In this document: positions 53,921-63,026 of the stretch, piece after piece
Layout of the letters: the number at the start of each line of letters is the position of its first letter
How positions within the stretch are numbered: position 1 is the stretch's first letter
Source: Ketobacter sp.
GTDB lineage: Bacteria; Pseudomonadota; Gammaproteobacteria; Pseudomonadales; Ketobacteraceae
DNA: 64,000 bases
Direction of reading: 5' to 3'
NCBI RefSeq assembly: GCF_003671495.1
Contig: NZ_RCHN01000028.1
Location: forward strand, 38,885 to 102,884
Notes under the pieces: generated by a model
Database searches by the model: none
What the model saw: the letters and a program-made list of their open reading frames with translations, nothing else
What the model was told of the DNA's origin: nothing
Made by a program: the position numbers and the translations under genes

Positions 53921-55606
53921 ATGGACTGGCAACGAACCCTCTTGATCGCCGCTCTGGCCGTGGTGTCTTACATGATGATTCTGCAATGGCAGAAAGATTA
54001 TGTGGAAGCACCCCAGTTGGAACAGGTGGAATCTTATGCACAAAGTTATCCACAGGACCTGGCGGAAGACGTCCCCACTGAAGACATGGCAAGCGCGGCC
54101 GATGTGCCCCAGGACCCATCCGTAGCGGCGGACACTCCGGCTCTGGAAACCCTGAAACCCACCCAGGGGCTGATTCGGGTGGAAACGGATGTGCTGTCGG
54201 TGAAAATCAATCCAGTGGGTGGCGATATTGTGGCCGTGGGCTTGAAGGATTATCCAGCGTCCCTGGCCACACCCAACGTGCCGTTTACCCTGTTGGAATC
54301 CTCCAACGAGCATACCTACATTTCCCAGAGTGGCCTGATTGGTCCCGACGGTCCGGACAGCAATCCCGGTGGCCGCCCTCAGTACGCCAGTGACCAGACC
54401 AGTTATACCCTCAGCGGGAAAGAGCTGGTGGTGACCCTGCGTTACCAGCAGGATAACGGCGCCCTCATCAGTAAAGTGTTCACCTTCACCGCCGGCAGTC
54501 ATGTGGTGAACGTGGATCATCGGGTGGAAAACCACGGCACCGAGACCTGGCAGGGCCTGATGTACGGCCAGATCAAACGGGATGGCAGTGCCGATCCCGG
54601 TCTTAACAGCATGGTGGGCTTTGGCTTGCCTACTTATCTCGGGGGCGCCTACTGGGATCAGGAAAAGACCTATAACAAGATCAGCTTCGACGATATGGTG
54701 GAAGCGCCGCTGAACAAGAAAATTCCCGGCGGTTGGCTGGCCATGATCCAGCACTATTTTATGAGTGCCTGGATACCGGACCAGGATCAGACCCACCACT
54801 ACAGTACCCGGGTGGCCAAGGGCAATCACATCATCGGTTTCACCACGCCCAAGATTTCCGTGGCACCCGAACAGTCCCACACCTTTTCTGCCCGTTTCTA
54901 CGCAGGGCCCAAAATCCAGAAAGATCTGAAAGCACTGTTGCCCGGCAAGGGCATGGACCTGGCCATTGATTTCGGCCCCCTGTTTTTCATTTCAGAGATT
55001 CTGTTCTGGTGCCTGGATACGTTCCATTCCTGGACGGGTAACTGGGGCTTCGCCATTATTCTCTTAACCATGTTGGTAAAAGTGGTGTTCTTCTATCCCT
55101 CTGCGCTGAGCTACAAATCCATGGCCAAGATGCGCAAAGTGGCACCGGAGATGACCCGGCTGCGGGAGCAGTACGGTGATGATCGGCAGAAGTTGTCCCA
55201 GGAAATGATGAATCTCTACAAGAAAGAGAAAATCAATCCGTTGGGTGGCTGTTTGCCGATTCTGATTCAGATGCCGGTGTTCCTGGCGTTGTATTGGGCT
55301 TTGTTAGAAAGTGTGGAATTGCGGCAGGCCCCCTTCCTGTTCTGGATCCAGGATCTGGCGGTGATGGACCCCTATTTTGTACTGCCCTTGATCATGGGTG
55401 GCAGTATGTGGGTGCAGCAGATGTTAAACCCGGCACCACCGGACCCCATGCAGGCCAAAGTGATGAAGATGATGCCGATCCTGTTCACCGTCATGTTCCT
55501 CTGGTTCCCGGCGGGACTGGTACTGTACTGGGTGACCAACAACATTCTGTCCATTACCCAGCAGTATGTGATTACCAAGCGCATTGAATCCGGCGCCAGC
55601 AGCTGA
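53921..55606 (+). CDS. yidC: Membrane protein insertase YidC
   Basis: YidC inserts and folds inner-membrane proteins, with or without SecYEG. The N-terminal anchor [20 protein letters not shown], a large periplasmic domain (about 60-340), and the C-terminal insertase helices ([41 protein letters not shown]) are present; 561 aa. The ATG at 53921 aligns with the E. coli start; a GTG two codons upstream overlaps the yidD stop. A perfect DnaA box (54046-54054) lies inside the gene. Confidence 0.96.
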   Translation: MDWQRTLLIAALAVVSYMMILQWQKDYVEAPQLEQVESYAQSYPQDLAEDVPTEDMASAADVPQDPSVAADTPALETLKPTQGLIRVETDVLSVKINPVGGDIVAVGLKDYPASLATPNVPFTLLESSNEHTYISQSGLIGPDGPDSNPGGRPQYASDQTSYTLSGKELVVTLRYQQDNGALISKVFTFTAGSHVVNVDHRVENHGTETWQGLMYGQIKRDGSADPGLNSMVGFGLPTYLGGAYWDQEKTYNKISFDDMVEAPLNKKIPGGWLAMIQHYFMSAWIPDQDQTHHYSTRVAKGNHIIGFTTPKISVAPEQSHTFSARFYAGPKIQKDLKALLPGKGMDLAIDFGPLFFISEILFWCLDTFHSWTGNWGFAIILLTMLVKVVFFYPSALSYKSMAKMRKVAPEMTRLREQYGDDRQKLSQEMMNLYKKEKINPLGGCLPILIQMPVFLALYWALLESVELRQAPFLFWIQDLAVMDPYFVLPLIMGGSMWVQQMLNPAPPDPMQAKVMKMMPILFTVMFLWFPAGLVLYWVTNNILSITQQYVITKRIESGASS

Positions 55607-55626
55607 CGCCCTCACCGGAACAGCCA

Positions 55627-57012
55627 GTGAACAGCCTTCGCGGTTTGGATAACGACACCATTGCGGCCCAGGCGACTCCGCCGGGGCGCGGTGGCGTTGG
55701 CATCATCCGCCTGTCCGGTGCCAAGGCCAATGGCATCGCCCGCACACTGTGTAAAAGAAACCTGCCATTTGAACCCCGCTTCGCCCACTTCGCCCGCTTT
55801 CACGATGGTGATGGCCAGGTGCTGGACGAAGGGCTGGTGTTGTATTTTCCTGCCCCCAACTCGTTTACCGGCGAGGATGTGGTGGAACTGCAGGGCCATG
55901 GCGGCCCCGTGGTGATGGCATCGCTGCTCAATCAGGTGGTGGAGCTGGGTGCGCGGGTGGCCCGCCCCGGTGAGTTCTCCGAACGGGCGTTCCTCAATGA
56001 CAAAATCGACCTGGCCCAGGCCGAGGCCATTGCCGACCTGATTGACTCCTCCTCTGAGCAGGCTGCGCGCAGCGCGTTGCGCTCCCTGCAGGGGGCTTTC
56101 TCCGACCAGATCAATACCCTGGTGGAACAGGTGATTGCCCTTAGAATGTATGTGGAAGCCGCCATCGACTTCCCGGAGGAGGAAATCGATTTTCTGGCGG
56201 ATGGGAAAGTGCTGGGGGATCTGGATGCCATCATCGAGCAGCTGAACCTGGTGTTCAAGGCCGCCAATCGCGGCGTGTTGATGAAAGAAGGGATGAAGGT
56301 GGTGTTGGCGGGTAAGCCCAACGCGGGCAAATCCAGTCTGCTCAACGCCTTGTCCGGTCGTGATACTGCCATTGTGACCCCCATCGCCGGTACCACCCGG
56401 GATGTATTGCGGGAACACATCCACCTGGACGGCATGCCACTGCACATCACCGACACCGCAGGCCTGCGGGACAGCCCGGATGAGGTGGAGCAGGAAGGCA
56501 TCCGCCGGGCCTGGGAGGAAATCCGTCAGGCCGACCGCGTGCTGATGCTGGTGGATCGCACCACCGTAAGCGCTGGGGATTTTTCAGCACAGGCTCTGTG
56601 GCCGGAGTTTGTGCAACAATTGCCGGCGGGAACCCCACTCACCCTGGTGCTGAATAAAATCGACCTGATGACGGATGTCCCGTTGCTGGATAGTTCGGGC
56701 CACACCGTGATTCCGCTGTCCGCCAAAACCGGCGAGGGAGTGGACGTGCTGCGAGAGCACCTGAAATCCTCTATGGGCTACAGTGGTGAGAATCAGGGGA
56801 GCTTCACCGCCCGCCAGCGACATATTGAAGCCCTGAAGCGGGCCCGATCCGCCTTGGACCAGGGACGTGAGCAATTAGTGTGCGCCGGAGCCGGCGAGCT
56901 GTTGGCCGAGGACCTGCGTCTGGCGCAGGAACACCTGGGCGAAATAACCGGTCGCTTTACCCCGGACGACCTCTTGGGAAGAATCTTTTCCAGTTTCTGT
57001 ATTGGTAAGTAA
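55627..57012 (+). CDS. mnmE: tRNA modification GTPase MnmE
   Basis: MnmE, with MnmG, modifies the wobble uridine of certain tRNAs. [22 protein letters not shown] at the start, the G domain [21 protein letters not shown] and NKIDL, and the C-terminal IFSSFCIGK with its essential Cys are intact; 461 aa. GTG start. Confidence 0.97.
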   Translation: MNSLRGLDNDTIAAQATPPGRGGVGIIRLSGAKANGIARTLCKRNLPFEPRFAHFARFHDGDGQVLDEGLVLYFPAPNSFTGEDVVELQGHGGPVVMASLLNQVVELGARVARPGEFSERAFLNDKIDLAQAEAIADLIDSSSEQAARSALRSLQGAFSDQINTLVEQVIALRMYVEAAIDFPEEEIDFLADGKVLGDLDAIIEQLNLVFKAANRGVLMKEGMKVVLAGKPNAGKSSLLNALSGRDTAIVTPIAGTTRDVLREHIHLDGMPLHITDTAGLRDSPDEVEQEGIRRAWEEIRQADRVLMLVDRTTVSAGDFSAQALWPEFVQQLPAGTPLTLVLNKIDLMTDVPLLDSSGHTVIPLSAKTGEGVDVLREHLKSSMGYSGENQGSFTARQRHIEALKRARSALDQGREQLVCAGAGELLAEDLRLAQEHLGEITGRFTPDDLLGRIFSSFCIGK

Positions 57013-57368
57013 AACAGAGACTTATAATAATTTTTCCGACTCCATGCTGAACCCTCAACCCCTGTAAGAGAATTCGACACGGCGCTATGACTGTGACCTG
57101 TAAACATTTCTTTACAGTCATGTTGCTCTGATTAAATGTTAAAAATGAAGCAATTGATTGAGTGGCTCCCTAATTGGGTGCGGCCTGCTCTGGCTTGTAA
57201 ACTACCTTGAAAACTAAAGTTATATCCATATATATCAATAACTTATACAGATATACAGAGTAGATTTTTGGTCAGTTATTGATCGAAACTGGGTGTTGTT
57301 CTGTCGGTATTCTTAACACCCTGAACGTCAAATTATGTTAACTACATGATTTAAATAGAATTATTTTT
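57013..57368. other. AT-rich intergenic region with inverted repeat CTGTAAA/TTTACAG
   Basis: No convincing gene. CTGTAAA (57098-57104) and TTTACAG (57111-57117) form a perfect inverted repeat with a 6-nt loop, about 85 nt after mnmE. Without a T-tract it is a weak terminator; it may instead be a regulator site. The rest is AT-rich. Confidence 0.5.
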
Positions 57369-57384
57369 TGGCCTGCTGTTTGCA
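57369..57384 (+). promoter_or_regulatory. Sigma54-like promoter upstream of the first wcaJ paralog
   Basis: TGGCCTG (57369-57375), CTGT, TTGCA (57380-57384). The -12 element is perfect; the -24 element keeps TGGC and G but has CT for AC. The start would be near 57395, leaving a leader of about 300 nt. Confidence 0.4.
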
Positions 57385-57701
57385 GATCAAGGCTCATCGC
57401 AGTAAGCGACCCACCAGCGATCGTCAAGGGAAGGAGTGATCGCCGTTTTGGGTGCAGACTCCGGTCTGCTTTCGGCAAAGGGAAGTTGACCCCTTAGGTC
57501 AGTCGTTATTGCCTTGTATTCCTTCCCACTTGCCACAGCGGCCCCCCAATCTGGCCCCGGCAAGATTGGCCCCCGATACAACCCTGGGGCTGGCGAAGAA
57601 CACGGAAACTTCAAAGTCAGACTTCTGATTTTGGCAGGGACAGTTTGTTTGAATTTCAGTGTGCAAAGACGAACTCTTATTGATTTGGGCGACGTAGTAT
57701 T
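57385..57701 (+). other. Long presumed 5' leader of wcaJ with hairpin
   Basis: About 310 bp without a credible gene. GCAGAC-TCCG-GTCTGC (57454-57469) forms a tight tetraloop hairpin, flanked by GCCG (57442-57445) and CGGC that could extend it. No JUMPstart/ops sequence (GGCGGTAGCGTG) was found. A leader-RNA control is possible but unproven. Confidence 0.35.
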
Positions 57702-59102
57702 ATGAGCAACGATGGATTTGTGAGAAACAACGTGAATCAGTTTGCGTTTCTGTATCGATTAGTCGATCTCGTAATCATTCAGGCAACGCTTTTTCTGGCA
57801 ACCCAGTTGTACGGAGTGCAGTATGATTTCCAGCACTTTGTATTGGCGCTGATTGCCAATGTATCGTTTTCGTTTGTGTCTGAACTGCTGTGGCTTTACC
57901 GTTCCTGGCGTGCCGGTGCACTCAAGGAGATGCTATTCTACAGTTTCCTCAGCTGGGTGGTGGCCTTACTGCCGGTACTGCTGTTTGTGTTTTTCGCCCA
58001 GGTGGCGGAGCACTTCTCCCGTCTGATTCTGGGTGCCTGGATCGTTTCCACGTTTGTAGCGCTCAGTGGCTGGCGCATCGCTTTCCGCTATTTTCTGTTT
58101 CACATGCGTCGCCGCGGACACAATACCCGCAAGGTGGGCATCATCGGTTTGTCTGATTCCGGCTGCAAGCTGGCCAAGGAGCTGCGGGACCATCCGGAAA
58201 CCGGTTATGTGCTGAAAGGCATTTTTGATGATCGTGCAGGGGATCGTCTGGACTGTGAGTTTGTGTCCGGTCTGGAAGGCAATGTCGCGGAAGGGGTACG
58301 TCGGGCTCAAGCCGGCGAATTTGATGAACTGTTCATCGGTCTGCCTTTTACCGCAAAAAATCGAATCGAACACATCCTGCGTCTGCTGGGTGATACCACC
58401 GTCGATGTGCACCTGATTCCGGACTTCTTTATCTACAATCTGCTGCATGCCCGCATCGGTCAGGTGGGTGAGCTGCAGACTGTGAGTGTGTACGACACAC
58501 CCATTCGTGGTGGCTGGTCGCTGTTGAAACGCATGGAGGATCTGGTGTTGTCGCTGATGATCCTCACCGTGATCGCCATTCCCATGTTGTTCATCGCCAT
58601 CGGTGTGAAGCTGTCTTCCCGTGGCCCGGTGATTTTTGCCCAGGATCGATACGGCCTGGACGGCCGCAAAATCAAAGTCTACAAGTTCCGCTCCATGCGG
58701 GTGACGGAGAATGGCGCCAAGGTAACGCAGGCATCAAAAAACGATTCCCGCATCACGCCCTTCGGAGCTTTCCTGCGCCGTACCTCGCTGGACGAGTTGC
58801 CCCAATTCATCAATGTATTGCAGGGCACCATGTCCATCGTTGGCCCCCGCCCCCATGCGGTTGCCCACAACGAGGAATACCGCAAGCAGATTGAATACTA
58901 TATGCTGCGGCACAAGATGAAACCGGGTATTACCGGCTGGGCCCAGATCAATGGCTGGCGCGGTGAGACGGACACTCTGGACAAGATGAAGATGCGTATC
59001 CAATACGACCTGGAGTACATCCGCAACTGGTCCTTGTGGATGGATTGCCGGATCATTCTGGCTACGTTCACCAAAGGCTTTGTGGGTCAGAACGCTTACT
59101 AG
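57702..59102 (+). CDS. Undecaprenyl-phosphate glycosyl-1-phosphate transferase (WcaJ-type), copy 1
   Basis: This membrane enzyme starts exopolysaccharide or O-antigen repeat units by placing a sugar-1-phosphate, usually glucose, on undecaprenyl phosphate. Four N-terminal membrane helices (15-125), a Rossmann-like CoA-binding-fold central domain (VGIIGLSDSGCKLAKEL), then a fifth helix (about 280-300) and the PglC-like catalytic domain with KVYKFRSMRV, TSLDELPQFINVLQG and MSIVGPRPHA. 466 aa, standard. A second copy starts at 63027. Confidence 0.93.
   Translation: MSNDGFVRNNVNQFAFLYRLVDLVIIQATLFLATQLYGVQYDFQHFVLALIANVSFSFVSELLWLYRSWRAGALKEMLFYSFLSWVVALLPVLLFVFFAQVAEHFSRLILGAWIVSTFVALSGWRIAFRYFLFHMRRRGHNTRKVGIIGLSDSGCKLAKELRDHPETGYVLKGIFDDRAGDRLDCEFVSGLEGNVAEGVRRAQAGEFDELFIGLPFTAKNRIEHILRLLGDTTVDVHLIPDFFIYNLLHARIGQVGELQTVSVYDTPIRGGWSLLKRMEDLVLSLMILTVIAIPMLFIAIGVKLSSRGPVIFAQDRYGLDGRKIKVYKFRSMRVTENGAKVTQASKNDSRITPFGAFLRRTSLDELPQFINVLQGTMSIVGPRPHAVAHNEEYRKQIEYYMLRHKMKPGITGWAQINGWRGETDTLDKMKMRIQYDLEYIRNWSLWMDCRIILATFTKGFVGQNAY
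58596..58663 (+). repeat. 68-bp segment identical between the two wcaJ paralogs
   Basis: Bases 58596-58663 equal 63933-64000, including all third codon positions, while the preceding parts of the two genes differ often. The identity may continue past the window end. Gene conversion or recent duplication of the catalytic half is the likely reason. Confidence 0.85.
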
Positions 59103-59123
59103 AGCACTCCTAATCCCGAGCAC

Positions 59124-59153
59124 AAAAAAAGCCATCGTTTGATGGCTTTTTTT
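59124..59153. terminator. Bidirectional intrinsic terminator between wcaJ and rmlB
   Basis: AAAAAAAGCCATC (59124-59136) pairs with GATGGCTTTTTTT (59141-59153) around GTTT. Both strands show a stem followed by seven U, ideal for the two convergent genes. Confidence 0.95.
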
Positions 59154-59166
59154 GTTATTCCGATAT

Positions 59167-60234
59167 TTATTTTGGCAGTAGTGGTTGCCACCAGTCCTGA
59201 TTTTCCAGATACCAGTCCACGGTTTTCACCAGGCCCTGCTCAAAGTCTACGCTGGGTTTGTAGCCAAGCTCATCGCGAATTTTTTTGGCGTCGATGGCGT
59301 AACGTCGGTCATGGCCGGCGCGATCGGTGACAAAGGTGATCAGCTCCTTGCTGGATTGCCCATTGGCCATAGGGCTGGCACTGAATTGCTCTTTCAACTC
59401 GGGGCGACGGCTGAAGATGCTGTCCATGGTTTCACACAGCACGTTCACCAGGGAAAGGTTATCCCATTCGTTTTCGCCGCCAACGTTGTAGGTTTCTCCC
59501 ACCACGCCTTGCTCCAGGATCAAACCGATGCCGACACAGTGGTCCTTCACATACAACCAGTCCCGGATGTTTTTGCCGTCACCGTAAATGGGCAGGGATT
59601 TGCCGTGCAGAATATTGGTGATGCACAGGGGGATCAGCTTTTCAGGAAAGTGATAGGGCCCATAGTTATTGGAACAGTTGCTGGTGGTGGTGTTCAGGCC
59701 ATAGGTGTGATGGTAGGCGCGAACCAGGTGATCGGACGCGGCCTTTGAGGCGGAATAGGGTGAATTGGGTTCATATTGATTGGACTCCGTGAACGCAGGA
59801 GCATCCGCATCCAGGGAACCGAATACTTCGTCGGTGGAAATATGATGAAAGCGGTGGTTATCGAAGTGTTGCTTTTGGGTGAGCCACACTTCCCGTGCAG
59901 CTTTCAGCAGGGAATGGGTGCCCACCACGTTGGTATCGATAAAGGCGTCCGGACCGGTAATGGAGCGATCCACATGGCTTTCTGCAGCGAAATGTACGAT
60001 GGTATCCAGATCGTGTTTCTGCAACAGCTCAGTAACCAGCGCCTGATCGATGATATCACCCTGAACAAATTCAACCCGGTTACTGTCCAGAGCCAGATCC
60101 AGGCTGGCCCGATTGCCGGCATAGGTCAGTGCATCCAGCACCACAATCCGGCAGTCGGGATAGCGTTCCAGGCAATAATACACAAAGTTCACACCGATAA
60201 AGCCTGCCCCGCCGGTGATTAAGAGCTTACGCAC
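59167..60234 (-). CDS. rmlB: dTDP-glucose 4,6-dehydratase
   Basis: Second step of dTDP-L-rhamnose synthesis. NAD motif TGGAGFIGVNFV, FAAESHVDRS, and the catalytic YSASKAASDH (YxxxK) are intact; 355 aa. It is the last gene of the rmlACDB operon, 36 bp after rmlD. Confidence 0.96.
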   Translation of the reverse strand: MRKLLITGGAGFIGVNFVYYCLERYPDCRIVVLDALTYAGNRASLDLALDSNRVEFVQGDIIDQALVTELLQKHDLDTIVHFAAESHVDRSITGPDAFIDTNVVGTHSLLKAAREVWLTQKQHFDNHRFHHISTDEVFGSLDADAPAFTESNQYEPNSPYSASKAASDHLVRAYHHTYGLNTTTSNCSNNYGPYHFPEKLIPLCITNILHGKSLPIYGDGKNIRDWLYVKDHCVGIGLILEQGVVGETYNVGGENEWDNLSLVNVLCETMDSIFSRRPELKEQFSASPMANGQSSKELITFVTDRAGHDRRYAIDAKKIRDELGYKPSVDFEQGLVKTVDWYLENQDWWQPLLPK

Positions 60235-60270
60235 AGCTGTCTCCTTAACATTACTCGGTTATTCAAAAAT

Positions 60271-61134
60271 CTATTGGCCGGCCAGTCGATCCAGCACGGC
60301 CCGCAACTCTTCCCGCCAATGCACTTTGGGTGCCTGCACAGCGTCATAGGTCCTGGATTTATCCAACACACTGAAAGCCGGACGTTTTGCCGGCGTCGGA
60401 TAATCTGCGGTGAAAATAGGGTTGATCTTCACACCAGTGGGTACCAGATCACGGGCCAGCGCTTCTTCATAGATGGCCACGGCAAAATCATACCAGCTGG
60501 CGACGCCGGCATCGGTCCAGTGATACACGCCATTGCCATCGGAATCGAGAAAACGCACCAGGGTATCCGCCAGGCTATAGGCGGAAGTGGGGGTTCCCAC
60601 CTGATCACATACGATGCCCAGGGTGTCCCGTTCCCGCATTAAACGCAACATGGACAACAGGAAATTAGCGCCCACATCGGAATACAACCAGGCGGTGCGA
60701 ACAATCACCGAGCGCCCGGGATGGTATTGGGCAATGGCCTGTTCCCCGGCGAATTTGGACTCACCGTAAGCCCCGATCGGCTGGCAGGGTGCATCCGTGG
60801 AATAGGGTGTGGACTGATTGCCGGAGAACACGAAATCCGTGGAAACGTGAAACAGCGGACGATCCAGTGTCGCGCAGGCCTGTGCCATGGCGGCTACCGC
60901 ATGCTGGTTGATGCAATACGCCAGTTCGGTGTCGGACTCGGCTTTATCCACCGCGGTATAGGCGGACAGGTTCAGCACAGAATCCGGCTGGATTGCCGTA
61001 ATAAAAGGTGCAATGGCCTGAGTGTCCGTCAGATCGATCTCCGCCCGGGTAGCGGCCACCACGTCATGGCCGGCTAACTTGGGCAGCAGGCATCGACCCA
61101 GCTGCCCGTTAGCGCCGAATACCAACACCTTCAT
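60271..61134 (-). CDS. rmlD: dTDP-4-dehydrorhamnose reductase
   Basis: Final step, giving dTDP-L-rhamnose. FGANGQLGRCL binds NADPH; LSAYTAVDKAE, STDFVFSG and YGESKFAGE (YxxxK) follow; 287 aa. It overlaps rmlC by four bases. Confidence 0.95.
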   Translation of the reverse strand: MKVLVFGANGQLGRCLLPKLAGHDVVAATRAEIDLTDTQAIAPFITAIQPDSVLNLSAYTAVDKAESDTELAYCINQHAVAAMAQACATLDRPLFHVSTDFVFSGNQSTPYSTDAPCQPIGAYGESKFAGEQAIAQYHPGRSVIVRTAWLYSDVGANFLLSMLRLMRERDTLGIVCDQVGTPTSAYSLADTLVRFLDSDGNGVYHWTDAGVASWYDFAVAIYEEALARDLVPTGVKINPIFTADYPTPAKRPAFSVLDKSRTYDAVQAPKVHWREELRAVLDRLAGQ

Positions 61135-61691
61135 ACTGTGCCACCCTCAAAATAGTCCGCCTGTTGTAATGTAGCACCCTCGGCATCCTTGGCCGAAAGC
61201 AGGGGAGCTTCGCCTTCCTTAAGGGGCCAGTCGATGTTTACATCAGGGTCATTCCACAACAGACTGCGCTCATACTCTGGCGCATAGTAGTCGGTGCACT
61301 TATAGAGAAATTCTGCACTTTCCGACAACACCAGAAAGCCGTGGGCGAAACCCGGCGGCACCCAGAACAAGCGCTTGTTCTCGGCGGAAAGTTCCACGCC
61401 CACCCATTTGCCGAAGTGGGGGGATGCCTTGCGCATATCCACCGCCACATCGAACACCCGACCCTCGGTGACCCGCACCAGCTTACCCTGAGGATTCTGG
61501 ATCTGGTAATGCAGGCCCCGTAACGTCAGGTGCTTCGATTTGCTGTGGTTGTCCTGGATGAAGCGGCCCTGGATGCCCAGCTCCTCTGTCCAGCTGTCCC
61601 GCCAGCTTTCCAAAAAGAAACCGCGATCGTCGCCAAAGACTTTGGGTTCGATAATCTTTACATCAGGAATGTCGGTTGGAATGATGTTCAT
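61131..61691 (-). CDS. rmlC: dTDP-4-dehydrorhamnose 3,5-epimerase
   Basis: Third step of the pathway. Cupin-fold enzyme with [20 protein letters not shown] (catalytic His) and [15 protein letters not shown]; 186 aa. Overlaps rmlA (ATGA). Confidence 0.95.
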   Translation of the reverse strand: MNIIPTDIPDVKIIEPKVFGDDRGFFLESWRDSWTEELGIQGRFIQDNHSKSKHLTLRGLHYQIQNPQGKLVRVTEGRVFDVAVDMRKASPHFGKWVGVELSAENKRLFWVPPGFAHGFLVLSESAEFLYKCTDYYAPEYERSLLWNDPDVNIDWPLKEGEAPLLSAKDAEGATLQQADYFEGGTV

Positions 61692-62581
61692 ATTTGAGAG
61701 GGTCCGTGTTTGTCGGTCAGAATTTTTTCCAGATATTGCCCATAACCGCTTTTGCGCAGGGGTTCGATCAGCTGGGCCATTTGCTCAGCGTTGATGTATT
61801 TCATCTTGTAGGCAATTTCCTCCGGGCAGCCGATTTTAAGGCTTTGCCGGTCTTCCACCAGCTTCATGAAGTTGGCGGCATCCAGCAGGGAGTCGTGGGT
61901 GCCGGTATCGAGCCAGGCGTAACCGCGGCCCAGCACTTCCACGCTTAACTGACCCTGGTCCAGATACACCTTATTCACATCGGTAATCTCCAGCTCGCCC
62001 CTTGCAGAGGGCTTGATGGATTTCGCGATATCCACCACCTGGTTATCGTAGAAATACAACCCGGTGACGGCAATGGAGGACTTGGGTTTTTTCGGTTTCT
62101 CTTCGATGTCCGTGACCTGGCCATCGTCGGAATAACTTACAACGCCGTAGCGCTCGGGGTCTTTAACGTAGTATCCAAAGACCGTGGCACCGGATTCCTT
62201 CTGGGCCACTTTCTGCAGCTTCTGCGACAGGCCGCCACCGTAAAACAGGTTGTCCCCCAGTACCAGGCTCACATGATCCCGGCCGACGAACTGCTCGCCG
62301 ATGATGAAGGCCTGGGCCAGGCCGTCCGGGGAGGGCTGCTGGGCATATTGAATATTGATGCCCCATTGACTGCCGTCACCCAGCAAATGCTGGAAAGCCT
62401 CTGCATCGCGGGGCGTGGTAATGATCAGCACATCCTTGATACCGGACAACATCAGGGTGGACAGGGGGTAGTAAATCATCGGCTTATCGTAAACCGGCAT
62501 GAGCTGTTTGCTGACGCTGTGCGTTAAAGGGTGCAGGCGTGTACCGCTGCCCCCGGCCAGAATGATGCCTTTCATACCCAT
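61688..62581 (-). CDS. rmlA: Glucose-1-phosphate thymidylyltransferase
   Basis: First step: dTTP plus glucose-1-phosphate gives dTDP-glucose. The motif [26 protein letters not shown] and [15 protein letters not shown] are diagnostic; 297 aa. Start at 62581 after AAGGAAGG, with a second Met two codons in. It heads the rml operon and diverges from the second wcaJ paralog. Confidence 0.96.
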   Translation of the reverse strand: MGMKGIILAGGSGTRLHPLTHSVSKQLMPVYDKPMIYYPLSTLMLSGIKDVLIITTPRDAEAFQHLLGDGSQWGINIQYAQQPSPDGLAQAFIIGEQFVGRDHVSLVLGDNLFYGGGLSQKLQKVAQKESGATVFGYYVKDPERYGVVSYSDDGQVTDIEEKPKKPKSSIAVTGLYFYDNQVVDIAKSIKPSARGELEITDVNKVYLDQGQLSVEVLGRGYAWLDTGTHDSLLDAANFMKLVEDRQSLKIGCPEEIAYKMKYINAEQMAQLIEPLRKSGYGQYLEKILTDKHGPSQI

Positions 62582-62798
62582 TATCTATCCTTCCTTCTTC
62601 ATCAATTAGCGGCATTGAGCGCCGGCAACTCTAGGTGTGACTCTAACAGACTTTCACGGATGTCTCGCCTGTGGTGTGGCAATTGTTATTCAAGAATCAG
62701 ACCATTGCTAGTGACACCCCACTGTAAGGGCATCCATGGTACGGGGCAATTGTGGAGCCCCCATTACGGAAGACCCGTAACATACTCCGCATTCAAAA

Positions 62799-62814
62799 TG
62801 GCACAAATTACGCT
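62799..62814 (+). promoter_or_regulatory. Weak sigma54-like promoter upstream of the second wcaJ paralog
   Basis: TGGCAC (62799-62804), five bases, ACGCT (62810-62814). The -24 element is exact; the -12 element has only the GC and final T. The start would be near 62825, about 200 nt before the gene. Confidence 0.3.
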
Positions 62815-62905
62815 TTTATATAGGGAGCTTTTGCTTAGGGTGAGAGGTCTTATCGTTTAGACTATGGCTCTCGTGTGACTGGCAACTTTGGCAGGGTTTA
62901 CAGAA

Positions 62906-62922
62906 AGTTACGTAACGTAACT
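62906..62922. promoter_or_regulatory. 17-bp palindrome in the rmlA-wcaJ2 divergent region
   Basis: AGTTACGT-A-ACGTAACT has perfect 8-bp arms around one base. It lies about 105 bp before the wcaJ2 start and downstream of the sigma54-like site, where a repressor could act. Confidence 0.5.
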
Positions 62923-62973
62923 ATCGCTATAAAGCGCATGGTCATAATTTTACTATAGTTGAGCAGTAACTTT

Positions 62974-62997
62974 ACAGTCTGCGAGACAGTCTGCGAG
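62974..62997 (+). repeat. Tandem 12-bp direct repeat ahead of wcaJ2
   Basis: ACAGTCTGCGAG occurs twice, head to tail (62974-62985 and 62986-62997), 30 bp before the ATG. Either two half-sites of a regulator or a slippage-made duplication in the leader. Confidence 0.8.
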
Positions 62998-63026
62998 TAG
63001 TAACCTGTATTGGGGCGGTATCGGCT

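Noticed and set aside
54046..54054. TTATCCACA inside yidC as part of the origin
   Set aside because: A single box within a coding gene 1.2 kb from the cluster is expected by chance and is noted only in the gene entry.
57387..57614. Minus-strand frame of 75 codons in the region before wcaJ
   Set aside because: No ribosome site, no recognisable sequence, Pro/Ser-rich composition of an antisense frame, and it lies in the probable leader of wcaJ.
57385..57701. JUMPstart/ops element or GEMM riboswitch in the wcaJ leader
   Set aside because: Neither the ops core nor the conserved riboswitch segments were found.
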